Of a stretch of DNA of 64,000 nucleotides, positions 24,481 to 33,133 are shown in pieces; position 1 is the first letter of the stretch, and each line of letters opens with the position of its first letter. Source of the DNA: Neobacillus endophyticus (GTDB lineage Bacteria; Bacillota; Bacilli; Bacillales; Cytobacillaceae); NCBI RefSeq assembly GCF_013248975.1, contig NZ_JABRWH010000001.1:2314001-2378000 (forward strand), in the 5' to 3' direction. The notes beneath the pieces were generated by a model, which worked only from the letters and a program-made list of their open reading frames with translations, was not told the origin of the DNA and made no database searches. The position numbers and the translations under genes were made by a program.

Positions 24481-24681
24481 TTAACCTTTGCGAACGTTAG
24501 AAGCTTGAGGGCCGCGTTGACCTTGTTCAACATCAAAAGTCACTTGTTGACCTTCTTCTAAAGATTTGTATCCTTCGCCTTGGATCGCTGAGAAATGAAC
24601 GAATACATCGTCTCCGCCTTCGCGCTCGATGAATCCGAAACCTTTTTCGCTGTTAAACCATTTAACTTTACCGTTTTCCAT
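24481..24681 (-). CDS. Cold-shock protein (CspA/CspB family)
   Basis: 66-residue single-stranded nucleic acid-binding OB-fold protein and RNA chaperone. RNP1 (KGFGFIE) and RNP2 (VFVHF) are intact, and the sequence [20 protein letters not shown] is typical of Bacillus CspB/C/D. ATG 24681 has GGGAGG 7 nt upstream; longer in-frame extensions are not supported. It is a single gene with its own terminator and a likely long 5' leader, as is usual for cold-shock genes. Confidence 0.95.
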   Translation of the reverse strand: MENGKVKWFNSEKGFGFIEREGGDDVFVHFSAIQGEGYKSLEEGQQVTFDVEQGQRGPQASNVRKG

Positions 24682-24886
24682 GTTTGTTGCCTCCCAATAT
24701 GTGTTGACACACAAAATAATACTATCCTTGCTCTCAGTGATCATCATGACGATAAAGCGGATCGTTCACTATTCAATACACCGAACAAAAATAATTCTAT
24801 TCTAGGTTAACATTTTCTGGTGGTAAAAGCAAGCGGCCTATCTTGTACATTATATATATTGGGGCATATTTGATATCCACTTATTT

Positions 24887-25210
24887 TTAGCATAATTGCT
24901 GCCAAATGGCGGAGGTGTCTATGGCTGCATTCTTTTCGATAATAGAATAAGCTGCATTCGTGATCGCCTGCGGTAATGTATGGCCATTCCCTCGAACGTC
25001 ATTAAAGCAAACCTCTGAAACTCCATTTGTTGAATACGAATATCCTAACTTCTCCAGCCTTTCAACAATCAACATGGCATGGGAAAGATTATGCTCAGGC
25101 TGAAATTCGGTGTCATGAACAAACACTCCCTGTTCATAGTCATACCATCTGTCCCAGCGATTTAATTTCCACCCGAGAATTCTCCGAGCAATCGAATCAG
25201 TTTTATTCAT
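24887..25210 (-). CDS. Phage ABA-sandwich domain protein (BC1872-like)
   Basis: 107-residue soluble protein. The pattern ILGWKLNRWDRWYDYEQGVF, HNLSHAMLIVERLEKLGYSY, VSEVCFNDVRG and LPQAITNAAYSI is that of the phage ABA-sandwich family, common in phages and in isolated chromosomal copies in Bacillus. The molecular role is unknown. No other phage gene is near, so it is a stray or domesticated gene. Two direct repeats lie just upstream (25234 and 25264). Confidence 0.7.
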   Translation of the reverse strand: MNKTDSIARRILGWKLNRWDRWYDYEQGVFVHDTEFQPEHNLSHAMLIVERLEKLGYSYSTNGVSEVCFNDVRGNGHTLPQAITNAAYSIIEKNAAIDTSAIWQQLC

Positions 25211-25233
25211 TTCTTTACTCTCCTTTTTTATAA

Positions 25234-25277
25234 GTTATTATATAACAGACTTATTTAATTACAGTTATTATATAACA
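25234..25277. repeat. Two 14-bp direct repeats, candidate operator
   Basis: GTTATTATATAACA occurs at 25234-25247 and again at 25264-25277, exactly 30 bp apart (about three helical turns). Each unit is itself nearly palindromic. They lie between the divergent starts at 25210 and 25382, where a regulator could bind on one face of the DNA. Confidence 0.5.
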
Positions 25278-25381
25278 ACGTTTAGGAAACTGCTACACTA
25301 TTTTTGGGAAATTTTAACGAGTGCTTGACTCATCCAATACTTCATTGTGTTAAAATTTAGGTGATAAAAGGAGGGAATCAA

Positions 25382-26017
25382 ATGTTCGTACATAAAATTA
25401 CTGAAGAACTTTCTTTAAAATTGATAGAGTTGAGAGATGCAGAAAGAATATTTGAGTTAACCGATCAATCCCGAAGCTATTTGCGGGAATGGCTGCCTTG
25501 GCTGGATTATACAGTAAAACTGGAAGATACAAAGCAATTTATTAAAAACTGCCTAACAGGATTTGCTGAAAATAAAAGCCTGAATACAGTGATTATGTAT
25601 AAAGGCGAAATAGTCGGGGTGGCCAGTTTTAATGCCATTAATTGGTCAAATAAAACGGTGCAAATCGGGTATTGGCTTGGAGAGAGGTACCAGGGAAATG
25701 GAATAATGACCATAGTTGCCAGGGCGTTGACCGATTATGCACTAAAGGAATTGGCACTAAACAAAGCGGAAATAAGAGCGGCTGTAGGAAATAAAAAGAG
25801 CCGGAGCATACCGGAAAGATTGGGATTTGTTAACGAAGGATGTATCAGGCAGGCAGAATGGTTATATGACCATTATGTAGACCATATCGTTTATGGCATT
25901 TTGGCAGAAGAGTGGAAATGGAAAATAAAGCTGTCCTTAGGGCGGCTTTATTTTTTTTGTGATGGAAATCTCATTCAAGTTATACATGGCACAAAAATTG
26001 CCAGATTCATATTGTAA
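25382..26017 (+). CDS. GNAT acetyltransferase (RimJ/RimL type) with aberrant C-terminal tail
   Basis: Acetyl-CoA-dependent N-acetyltransferase like those that modify ribosomal protein L7/L12. The core runs from FVHKITEELSLKLIELRDAE to VYGILAEEW. It has the acetyl-CoA loop YWLGERYQGNGIMTIVARAL and the family-typical RIAAxNxxS region, here RAAVGNKKSRSIPERLGF. Relatives end right after LAEEWK, but this frame continues for about 33 residues straight through an intrinsic terminator (25924-25958), suggesting loss of the original stop. ATG 25382 has AAAGGAGG upstream. Confidence 0.82.
   Translation: MFVHKITEELSLKLIELRDAERIFELTDQSRSYLREWLPWLDYTVKLEDTKQFIKNCLTGFAENKSLNTVIMYKGEIVGVASFNAINWSNKTVQIGYWLGERYQGNGIMTIVARALTDYALKELALNKAEIRAAVGNKKSRSIPERLGFVNEGCIRQAEWLYDHYVDHIVYGILAEEWKWKIKLSLGRLYFFCDGNLIQVIHGTKIARFIL
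25924..25958 (+). terminator. Terminator lying inside the acetyltransferase reading frame
   Basis: AATAAAGC and GGCTTTATT arms (with G-U pairs near the loop) followed by eight Ts. It falls before the stop codon at 26015-26017. Confidence 0.6.
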
Positions 26018-26041
26018 TTATTTTTCTAAATGGAGGTATTA

Positions 26042-26503
26042 ATGAAAATGGAAACAGTAAGTATTAGGCTGGCTAGTAAGCAGGATATTCCAGAACTTCT
26101 CAATTTAATGGAGCAGTACATTGTTGATTTCTACAAATGTCCCCATCCAGGTAAAGATTCACTTAAGGAACTAATTGAGAATTTATTAGAAAATCCTTAT
26201 GAAGGAATTCAGTTTGTTGCTGAAAAGGAACCTTACCACTTGATTGGCTTTTCGACTTTATATTTTACTTTTAATACTTTGGAAGCGAAAAGAATGGCAA
26301 TTCTTTATGATTTGTTTGTCTCTCCCGATGCCAGAGGGCAAAAAATTGGTGAAAAGCTGCTGCAAACATGTATCACTTATATTAGAGAAAATGGTTATTC
26401 CCATATGATATGGGAAACTGCGCATGATAATTATGCTGCCCAATCTTTATATGACAAAATTGGGGCAAGTAAAGCAGTATGGCTGAATTATGAAATCAAG
26501 TAG
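26042..26503 (+). CDS. GNAT acetyltransferase
   Basis: 153-residue acetyltransferase of the single-domain GNAT type. The acetyl-CoA-binding motif is LFVSPDARGQKIGEKLLQTC (about residues 92-111), followed by MIWETAHDNYAAQSLYDKIGA, the usual ending that positions Asn and Tyr at the active site. The first strand SIRLASKQDIPELLNLMEQY is typical. Substrate unknown (polyamine, amino acid or antibiotic are all possible). GGAGG stands 5 nt before ATG 26042, which is preferred to the ATG 12 bp earlier. Confidence 0.85.
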   Translation: MKMETVSIRLASKQDIPELLNLMEQYIVDFYKCPHPGKDSLKELIENLLENPYEGIQFVAEKEPYHLIGFSTLYFTFNTLEAKRMAILYDLFVSPDARGQKIGEKLLQTCITYIRENGYSHMIWETAHDNYAAQSLYDKIGASKAVWLNYEIK

Positions 26504-26566
26504 ATTATGTTTGTTTGAATAAGGTATTCAGTTATAACTAGAATTTAAAAGACATCTATGAATGTG

Positions 26567-26604
26567 GAAATCCCTTCAGGTCAAAATCTGGAGGGGATTT
26601 TTTG
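26567..26604 (+). terminator. Terminator after the second acetyltransferase
   Basis: AAATCCCTTCAG pairs with CTGGAGGGGATTT, then a T run. In the remaining 26605-27024 gap I see only a short GGCTGGGA/TCCCAGCC hairpin near 26803-26824 and no gene. Confidence 0.75.
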
Positions 26605-27024
26605 AAATTAGCATTTCGAAGTTACTGAAGTAGTCAAAAATATTCGAAGTTCAATTTTTCCAAAGATGGTTTCAATAATTTAACTGTTACTGTCATATCT
26701 GATTTATTAATTGGAACGATTTGAGTTGCTCCAAATTATTTCAGTTATATCGAACCTCACTGGCAGCATTTGGAAATGGTTTCGTCACACTAGATATTAG
26801 TTGGCTGGGATATAGATCCCAGCCTCTGGCAGCTCCCTGTCATTCCAAATTTATAAGGAGCTCTTCCACCTTTCTTCAAAGTTAAATAGTTTCAGAAGCA
26901 AGCAAAGTTGGGGGAATTTTTCGTTAAGGACTGGATAAAATGCCAAAGTAAGCGTTTTGAGTTTTTAGCTAAAAAGGAATAAAATTTGTATGTTACATAC
27001 CTATATAGAGAAAAGAGGGAAATC

Positions 27025-27783
27025 ATGAAACTAGCAGGAAATACGGTGCTTATTACCGGAGGAGCTTCGGGAATCGGTTTTGCATTTGCGGAACGTTTTA
27101 TTAAAGCAGGAAGTAAGGTTATTGTTTGTGGTCGCCGCGAAGGGAAACTGCAGGAGGCAAAAGAAAAATATCCTGACATCGTTACGCGTGTTTGTGATGT
27201 GACAAAAGAAACGGATCGAATCGCTCTCTTTGATTGGGTAACGGCCAATTATCCAGAAGTTAATGTTCTAGTGAATAACGCTGGGATTCAGCAGCGCTAC
27301 CACGTGCTAAAAGCGGATGCGAAAGAGAATTGGAGCTACTACAATCAAGAGATTACTTCAAACATTGAAGCTCCCTTCCATCTGACTCTGTTATTTGCGC
27401 CTTATTTTGCGAATAAAGAGTATGCGGCCATTCTCAATGTGTCATCTGGGCTGGCTTTCACGCCTATGGTGATTGCACCAATTTATTCGGCCACTAAGGC
27501 GGCTGTTCATTCATTTACCATGAGCTTAAGGCATCAGCTTGAGGAAACGGCCATTGAAGTTATTGAGGTGGCGCCTCCAGCTGTCAATACTGATTTAGGA
27601 GGAGTAGGCCTGCATACTTTCGGAGCTCCATTGGACGAATTTGCGGATGCGATTTTTAAAGGGCTTGAGGAAGGAAAAAGTGAAATAGGATTCGGACGGT
27701 CTGAGCAGGCAATGAGACTTTCAAGAGATGAAATAGACGAAACGGTCAAAGCGATGTATGCTGGCATGAAAAATATGATTTAA
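27025..27783 (+). CDS. Short-chain dehydrogenase/reductase (DltE-like)
   Basis: NAD(P)-dependent oxidoreductase, 252 residues. Cofactor motif TGGASGIGFAFAERF (about residues 12-26), NNAG at about 85-90, catalytic Ser in LNVSSGLAF and YxxxK as YSATK. The closest named relatives by pattern are DltE-type SDRs, although no dlt operon is present. GAGGGA precedes ATG 27025. Transcribed alone and followed by the terminator at 27790; substrate unknown. Confidence 0.88.
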   Translation: MKLAGNTVLITGGASGIGFAFAERFIKAGSKVIVCGRREGKLQEAKEKYPDIVTRVCDVTKETDRIALFDWVTANYPEVNVLVNNAGIQQRYHVLKADAKENWSYYNQEITSNIEAPFHLTLLFAPYFANKEYAAILNVSSGLAFTPMVIAPIYSATKAAVHSFTMSLRHQLEETAIEVIEVAPPAVNTDLGGVGLHTFGAPLDEFADAIFKGLEEGKSEIGFGRSEQAMRLSRDEIDETVKAMYAGMKNMI

Positions 27784-27789
27784 CATAAT

Positions 27790-27823
27790 GGAGGAGCTGT
27801 TTAATTTGAGCAGCTCCTTTTTT
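27790..27823 (+). terminator. Terminator of the SDR gene
   Basis: AGGAGCTG pairs with CAGCTCCT across a loop, followed by six or more Ts. Confidence 0.8.
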
Positions 27824-27836
27824 AGCCGATAGGAAA

Positions 27837-27956
27837 GCATAAGTGCACTAAGGAATGCTTCGTGAGCATTAGCCGCGCAGTCGAGAAGCTTTGCTTTTCG
27901 ACGAACTACGCCTATGTCTTCACCCTAAAGGGCTCGCCAGTCAGCGAGTGTTATTT
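27837..27956 (+). repeat. Structured dispersed repeat, copy A
   Basis: About 120 bp that is roughly 90% identical to 40028-40152. The first 37 bases are the same in both copies (opening GCATAAGTGCACTAAGG). Three potential hairpins: AATGCTTCGTGAGCATT, a TCGAGAAGCTTTGCTTTTCGA arm pair, and GGGCTCGCC with GGCGAG-like ends. It lies just downstream of a terminator and contains no reading frame. Confidence 0.75.
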
Positions 27957-28003
27957 AGCGAATTTTTAAAAGTTTAAATATTCATAAAATACAACCGGTT
28001 TGC

Positions 28004-28038
28004 TACAATAGAGGTAGTGCAAAATGGAAGCGTTACCA
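28004..28038 (+). promoter_or_regulatory. Promoter -10 and cre-like site of the acyl-CoA dehydrogenase gene
   Basis: TACAAT at 28004-28009 is a plausible -10. TGGAAGCGTTACCA at 28025-28038 fits the CcpA operator TGWAANCGNTNWCA at 12 of 14 positions (the two W positions differ). A site just downstream of transcription start would repress in glucose. Both were seen by eye; function is inferred. Confidence 0.4.
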
Positions 28039-28058
28039 TTTTAGGGGAGGTTTTTAGC

Positions 28059-29204
28059 ATGAAGCATCCATATTTAAAAGATGATCATGAAATTTTTCGT
28101 GAATCATTGCGAAAGTTTTTAGAAAAAGAAGCATATCCCTTTTATGAGCAGTGGGAGGAGGACAGAATGATTCCCCGTTCTTTCTGGAGAAAAATGGGTG
28201 ATCAAGGGTACCTATGCCCGTATCTTGATGAGAAATATGGGGGAAGCGAAACCGATTGGGGGTTTTCCGTTGTCATTCACGAGGAGCTTGAAAAGGTAGG
28301 GACAGGTTTCATCGGAATTGGACTACACAATGATATTGTTGTTCCTTATATCACCTCTTATGGAACAGAAGAACAAAAGCAACGCTGGCTGCCAAAATGT
28401 GTAACTGGTGATATTATTACTGCAATTGCTATGACAGAACCGGGGACAGGCTCTGATTTGGCCAATATCAAAACAACAGCGAGGCTTGCTGGGGACCATT
28501 ATATTGTAAATGGGCAAAAGACGTTTATCACAAATGGGATCCAATCAGATCTGATCGTTGTAGTCGTTAGGACCGATCTGAACGCTGTTCCAAAACATAA
28601 AGGAGTGTCACTGCTGGTTATTGAGCGCGATACTCAGGGGTTTACTCGCGGTAGAAAGCTGAACAAGGTCGGTTTGCACTCACAAGATACTGCCGAATTA
28701 ATCTTTGAGGACTGCCATGTTCCAAAGGAAAATCTATTGGGCGAGGAAGGTCAAGGGTTCAAATATTTAATGGAAAAATTACAGCAGGAAAGGCTCCTTA
28801 CCGCAATCGGAGCACAAACTGCTTCCGAAGTCATGTTAGAAATGACAATAGACTATGTAAAAGTTCGGGAAGCATTTGGCAAGCCAATCAGCCAGTTCCA
28901 AAATACGCAATTTAAAATTGTAGAAATGGCTGCAGATGTTCAAATGGGCAGGACATTTTTAGATCAATTAATTACTGAACATATCGAAGGACAAAATATA
29001 GTGACGAAAGTGTCGATGGCAAAATGGAAGCTGACAGAAAATGCAAAGAAAATAGCCGCGGAATGTATACAGCTTCATGGTGGATATGGCTATATGGAAG
29101 AATACGAGATTGCGAGAAGATTTCGCGATATTCAGGTTTCCAGTATTTATGCCGGCACAAATGAAATTATGAAAACGATTATTGCCAAAAATTTAGGATT
29201 ATAG
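28059..29204 (+). CDS. Acyl-CoA dehydrogenase
   Basis: FAD enzyme, 381 residues, that introduces a 2,3-double bond into acyl-CoA in beta-oxidation or branched-chain acid breakdown. Motifs: AMTEPGTGSDLANIKTTA (substrate/FAD, about residues 126-143), ITNGIQSD, QERLLTAIGAQTAS, FGKPISQFQNTQF, and the ending ECIQLHGGYGYMEEYEIARRF with YAGTNEIM. The helix-borne catalytic Glu is the one in YAGTNEIM, as in short-chain enzymes. GGGGAGG lies before ATG 28059. First gene of a catabolic set with the thiolase and ligase downstream. Confidence 0.93.
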   Translation: MKHPYLKDDHEIFRESLRKFLEKEAYPFYEQWEEDRMIPRSFWRKMGDQGYLCPYLDEKYGGSETDWGFSVVIHEELEKVGTGFIGIGLHNDIVVPYITSYGTEEQKQRWLPKCVTGDIITAIAMTEPGTGSDLANIKTTARLAGDHYIVNGQKTFITNGIQSDLIVVVVRTDLNAVPKHKGVSLLVIERDTQGFTRGRKLNKVGLHSQDTAELIFEDCHVPKENLLGEEGQGFKYLMEKLQQERLLTAIGAQTASEVMLEMTIDYVKVREAFGKPISQFQNTQFKIVEMAADVQMGRTFLDQLITEHIEGQNIVTKVSMAKWKLTENAKKIAAECIQLHGGYGYMEEYEIARRFRDIQVSSIYAGTNEIMKTIIAKNLGL

Positions 29205-29222
29205 AATGCGAGGCTGATAAAA

Positions 29223-30380
29223 ATGCGTGAAGTAGTAATCGTAGAGGGTGTTCGTACGCCAGTAGGAAGAAGAAAAGGAGCATTGAAGGATATCCGCCCT
29301 GATGATTTAGCAGCTATAACGCTAAAAGAACTGGTTAATCGTGCAGGCATTGATCCTGCCATTGTCGATGACGTGATTTTAGGCTGTGTATCACAGGTAG
29401 GAGAACAAGCTGGGGATATTGCCAGAGTAGCGGCGCTCATTGCAGGATTTCCAATAGAAGTACCGGGAACCACGGTCGACCGCCAGTGCGGATCAAGTCA
29501 GCAAGCGGTCCATTTTGCTGCTCAGGCGATTCTTGCAGGAGATATGGATGTCGTTATTGCCGGCGGAGTTGAAAGCATGACCCGTGTTCCAATGGGATCC
29601 AACTATCAAGGATCGGAGGAACCATTCAGCCCGAGACTAAAAGAAAAGTATGAAATGATTCATCAAGGTTTGTCAGCTGAACGAATTGCAGAAAAATATG
29701 GATTTACACGTGAAGTACTCGATCAATTTTCGTTGGATAGCCATCTTAAGGCCATAAGGGCACAGGAAGCAGGGCATTTCACCAGAGAAATCTTTCCGAT
29801 TGAAGTAACACTTCCAGATGGAAGCAAGGCTGTAGTGCGAGAGGACTCGGGTCCTAGAAAAGACACTTCATTAGAAGCACTGGCAGGTCTTAAAACGTCC
29901 TTCCTGGCAGATGGTGTCATTCACGCTGGCAATGCCAGTCAGGTAAGTGACGGAGCAGCGGCAGTATTATTAATGTCCTGTGAGAAAGCAGAGGAGTTAG
30001 GGCTTAAACCGCGTTTTCGTGTCCATACCCGTGTTGTGGTTGGCTCTGACCCGACGATGATGCTATTGGGGCCTATCCCGGCAACGCAAAAAGCGTTAGA
30101 AAAATCAGGGTTGTCAATTGATGATATGGATGTTTTTGAAGTGAACGAAGCATTTGCTCCTGTTCCGCTAGCCTGGCTGAAGGAAACAGGCGCTGATCCA
30201 GCTAAACTGAATCCGAATGGTGGTGCAATAGCGCTTGGACATCCATTGGGTGGATCGGGTGCCCGTTTGATGGTTACAATGATGCATGAGCTCGAACGAA
30301 CAGGAGGCCGCTATGGCCTGCAAACGATGTGCGAAGGACATGGTATGGCAAATGCAACGATAATAGAGAGGCTGGATTAA
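29223..30380 (+). CDS. Thiolase family acetyl-CoA acyltransferase
   Basis: Cleaves 3-ketoacyl-CoA with CoA, the last beta-oxidation step, or condenses two acetyl-CoA in reverse. 385 residues. The active-site Cys is in VDRQCGSSQQAVHF (about residue 88), the NEAFAPVPLAW loop is intact, and the last two catalytic blocks are GGAIALGHPLGGSGARL and MCEGHGMANATI (second Cys). It starts 18 bp after the dehydrogenase stop and belongs to the same operon. Confidence 0.93.
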   Translation: MREVVIVEGVRTPVGRRKGALKDIRPDDLAAITLKELVNRAGIDPAIVDDVILGCVSQVGEQAGDIARVAALIAGFPIEVPGTTVDRQCGSSQQAVHFAAQAILAGDMDVVIAGGVESMTRVPMGSNYQGSEEPFSPRLKEKYEMIHQGLSAERIAEKYGFTREVLDQFSLDSHLKAIRAQEAGHFTREIFPIEVTLPDGSKAVVREDSGPRKDTSLEALAGLKTSFLADGVIHAGNASQVSDGAAAVLLMSCEKAEELGLKPRFRVHTRVVVGSDPTMMLLGPIPATQKALEKSGLSIDDMDVFEVNEAFAPVPLAWLKETGADPAKLNPNGGAIALGHPLGGSGARLMVTMMHELERTGGRYGLQTMCEGHGMANATIIERLD

Positions 30381-30446
30381 TTTTTACAAAGGCAATCAGT
30401 CATTTTAGGCTGGTTGCCTCTAATTCCATAATCGGAGGCGATATCA

Positions 30447-32021
30447 ATGACAGTTACGATCGGAAAGGTTTTTGATTTAACGGTAAAAAGGTTTCCAAAC
30501 AAAGAAGCACTGTATGATGTCCGAAAAAAAGTCCGCTACACGTATCAGGAGTGGAATGAACAAGTCAATCGACTTGCCAATGCCCTTATAAGCGAAGGTG
30601 TGAAAAAGGGAGACCGAGTATCGACATTCATGTTTAACACGGAAGAATTGGGCACTGCTTTTTTTGCTTGTGCAAAAATCGGTGCGATTTTTAATCCGAT
30701 TAATTTCCGGCTCACATCTGAGGAAACAGCCTTTATATTATCAGATGCGGCACCAAAAGTGGTTTTATTTGAAAAAGCATTGGAGCCTGTTATTTCTGCT
30801 ATCGAAAATCGCTTCACTTCGATATCATTCTGGTTTATTGACGAAGCAATGCCCTCTTATGCAGTCAGCTATAAGGAAAAACTAGCTGCAGCGACAATCG
30901 AACCCCCCCGAATCGAAGTAAATGAAAACGATGTATATGCTTTTATTTATACAAGTGGAACAACCGGACGACCAAAAGGTGTTATGCACATACATCGCAG
31001 TATGATTGACCAAAGCATCCTATGCATAGCTAATACAAAATTGGAGCCAGCTGACGTCGGCCTCGTGACGGCACCGATGTTCCACTGCGCTGAACTTCAT
31101 TGCAATTTCCTCCCAAGAGTACATGTCGGTGCGAAAAGTGTCATCCTTCATCAATTTAACCCAAAGCAAATACTTTCACTAATTTCCCAAGAAAATATCA
31201 CCAGATTCTTTGCTGCCCCTACCATGTGGAATATGCTCCTTCAAGAAGATTTGAAACAATATGATATTTCAAGTTTAAAACAAGGCTTATACGGTGCAGC
31301 CCCAATGGCGCCTGCATTAGTTCATGCCCTCCATGATCGCTTGGGAATCTCTTTAATTCAGGCCTATGGGATGACCGAAATGGGTCCGGCCATCACATTT
31401 CTGCCGGAGAATGAACAGCTAAGAAAAGCAGGGTCTGCAGGTCAAGCTGCGCTTAATCATGATATTCGCATTGTCCGCACAAGAGAAAATGGCCCCTCTG
31501 ATCCTGATGATGTGGTTCCTGCAGGAGAAACGGGTGAAATTATTGTGAGAGGTCCTAGTATGATGGCGGGCTATTATCATCGGGAGGATGCAACTGAGAA
31601 GGCTTTATTTAAAGGGTGGTACCACTCCGGGGATATAGGTTACTTGGATGAAGAAGGCTATTTATACGTGAACGATCGTGTTGATGATATGATTATCAGC
31701 GGCGGTGAAAATATTTATCCGCGGGAGGTGGAGGATGTGCTCTATAGTCATCCAGGTGTTCTCGATGTGGCTGTTGTTGGCCAGCCGGATGACCGCTGGG
31801 GAGAAACGGTGACCGCCTTTATTGTGAAAAAGGATCCGAATGTATCATACGAAGAATTAGATGGATTCTGCAAAAATAGCGATCAACTTGCTAATTACAA
31901 GCGTCCTCGCAAATATATTTTTACGGAAGCGCTTCCGCGCAATGCCAGCGGGAAAATCCAGAAATTTATTCTCCGCAAACAACTGGAAGATCTTTTTGCA
32001 CCTGAGTCGAAAAATTCTTAA
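30447..32021 (+). CDS. Acyl-CoA synthetase (AMP-forming)
   Basis: 524-residue adenylate-forming ligase that activates a carboxylic acid to its CoA ester in two steps. Motifs: YTSGTTGRPKGVMH (A3, near residue 168), YGAAPMAPALVHAL, QAYGMTEMGPAITF (A5), YHSGDIGYLDEEGYLYVNDRVDDMI (A7/A8, in two parts) and NASGKIQKFILR with the catalytic Lys (A10). Medium- or long-chain fatty acids are likely substrates given the neighbours. A weak hairpin without a T run lies in the 66-bp gap to the thiolase, so read-through is expected. Confidence 0.92.
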   Translation: MTVTIGKVFDLTVKRFPNKEALYDVRKKVRYTYQEWNEQVNRLANALISEGVKKGDRVSTFMFNTEELGTAFFACAKIGAIFNPINFRLTSEETAFILSDAAPKVVLFEKALEPVISAIENRFTSISFWFIDEAMPSYAVSYKEKLAAATIEPPRIEVNENDVYAFIYTSGTTGRPKGVMHIHRSMIDQSILCIANTKLEPADVGLVTAPMFHCAELHCNFLPRVHVGAKSVILHQFNPKQILSLISQENITRFFAAPTMWNMLLQEDLKQYDISSLKQGLYGAAPMAPALVHALHDRLGISLIQAYGMTEMGPAITFLPENEQLRKAGSAGQAALNHDIRIVRTRENGPSDPDDVVPAGETGEIIVRGPSMMAGYYHREDATEKALFKGWYHSGDIGYLDEEGYLYVNDRVDDMIISGGENIYPREVEDVLYSHPGVLDVAVVGQPDDRWGETVTAFIVKKDPNVSYEELDGFCKNSDQLANYKRPRKYIFTEALPRNASGKIQKFILRKQLEDLFAPESKNS

Positions 32022-32037
32022 AAGAAAAAATCATGGA

Positions 32038-32071
32038 AGGCCTGCCTTTTGATCGGCAGCTTTTTCTAAAT
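32038..32071 (+). terminator. Terminator after the acyl-CoA synthetase gene
   Basis: CCTGCC and GGCAG arms around TTTTGATC, followed by TTTTTC. It also lies in front of the next coding region. Confidence 0.5.
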
Positions 32072-32134
32072 TGCCTTCTCTTCCGAAATTTGTTACGATC
32101 CAATCAGTTAAAAAAAGGAAAGAAGGTACTTGTA

Positions 32135-33013
32135 GTGAAAAAGTGGTGGGTACTAATGGTTTCAGCAATAATCATTCTTAATGCTTGTTCACAACAGCAA
32201 TCTTCAAAAAATAATACTACAGACACAACAACCAATGTTAAAACAATAAAAGAAAGAAAGCTGCCAAACATTCAACACATCGTTATTGTTGTCGAGGAAA
32301 ACCATGCAAAACAACAAATCATCGGTAATTCCTCAGCGGCTTATATGAATTCACTGGCTGCTCAAGGGGCAAATTTCACCAACTATCATGCCATTGAACA
32401 CCCCAGCCAGCCAAATTATTTGGATCTATTTTCTGGCTCCAATCAGGGAGTAACAGATGATCGAAAGCCAATTACGAAATTTGTTTCTGCCAATTTAGCC
32501 AGTGAGCTTTTGAACAGCAATCATTCTTTTACTGGCTATGCCGAGGATTTGCCCTCTATAGGGTTTGACGGTGAATCCTATAAAGACTATGCAAGAAAAC
32601 ATAGTCCATGGACGAATTTCACAAATGTGTCTAAGAAAGCCAATCAACCATTTAGTCTTTTTCCAAAGGATTTTCATCAATTGCCAACAGTTTCCTTTGT
32701 AATTCCAAACCTCCAGCATGACATGCACAATGGAACGATCAAGGAAGCGGACGAATGGCTGAAAAGGAATTTGGATGCTTACGTAAAATGGGCAAAAACG
32801 AACAATAGCTTATTAATTGTGACATGGGACGAGGACGATACTGCACATGACAATCGAATTCCGACTTTTTTCGTTGGACCCATGGTGAAACCAGGACCAT
32901 ATGATGAAAATGTCAATCACTTTAACCTTTTAAGGACAATTGAAGACATTTATAGCTTATCACATGCAGGGGCAAGCAACTCGGTAGAACCAATCGTGAA
33001 TATTTGGAAATGA
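32135..33013 (+). CDS. Lipoprotein phosphoesterase (acid phosphatase/phospholipase C family)
   Basis: 292 residues from the GTG at 32135 (GAAGG upstream). The signal peptide ends in the lipobox ILNAC, followed by a Ser/Thr/Asn-rich spacer and a phosphoesterase domain of the AcpA/phospholipase C family. Features are HIVIVVEENHAKQQIIG (metal-binding Glu-Asn), HPSQPNYLDLFSGSN, a VIPNLQHDMHNG stretch and LLIVTWDEDDTAHDN near the end. It would hydrolyse phosphate esters on the outside of the cell. Transcribed alone. Confidence 0.82.
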   Translation: MKKWWVLMVSAIIILNACSQQQSSKNNTTDTTTNVKTIKERKLPNIQHIVIVVEENHAKQQIIGNSSAAYMNSLAAQGANFTNYHAIEHPSQPNYLDLFSGSNQGVTDDRKPITKFVSANLASELLNSNHSFTGYAEDLPSIGFDGESYKDYARKHSPWTNFTNVSKKANQPFSLFPKDFHQLPTVSFVIPNLQHDMHNGTIKEADEWLKRNLDAYVKWAKTNNSLLIVTWDEDDTAHDNRIPTFFVGPMVKPGPYDENVNHFNLLRTIEDIYSLSHAGASNSVEPIVNIWK

Positions 33014-33094
33014 AAGAGAGTATGAGCAATTAATAGATGGAATAGATTAAATACTTAAAGAAAACTTTAAGATAGACATAGTTTTTAACATGAA

Positions 33095-33126
33095 AAAAGC
33101 TTAGAGAAAAAATATCTCTAAGCTTT
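33095..33126. terminator. Terminator between phosphoesterase and bcrC
   Basis: AAAGCTTAGAGA pairs with TCTCTAAGCTTT; U-rich on the minus strand after the stem. It serves the convergent genes. Confidence 0.7.
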
Positions 33127-33133
33127 TGATCAA

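Noticed and set aside
26802..26824. GGCTGGGA/TCCCAGCC hairpin as a terminator or ncRNA
   Set aside because: No gene ends beside it and no T run follows; left as a simple inverted repeat.
30390..30419. Terminator between thiolase and acyl-CoA synthetase
   Set aside because: The stem is imperfect and has no T run, so the genes are probably cotranscribed.
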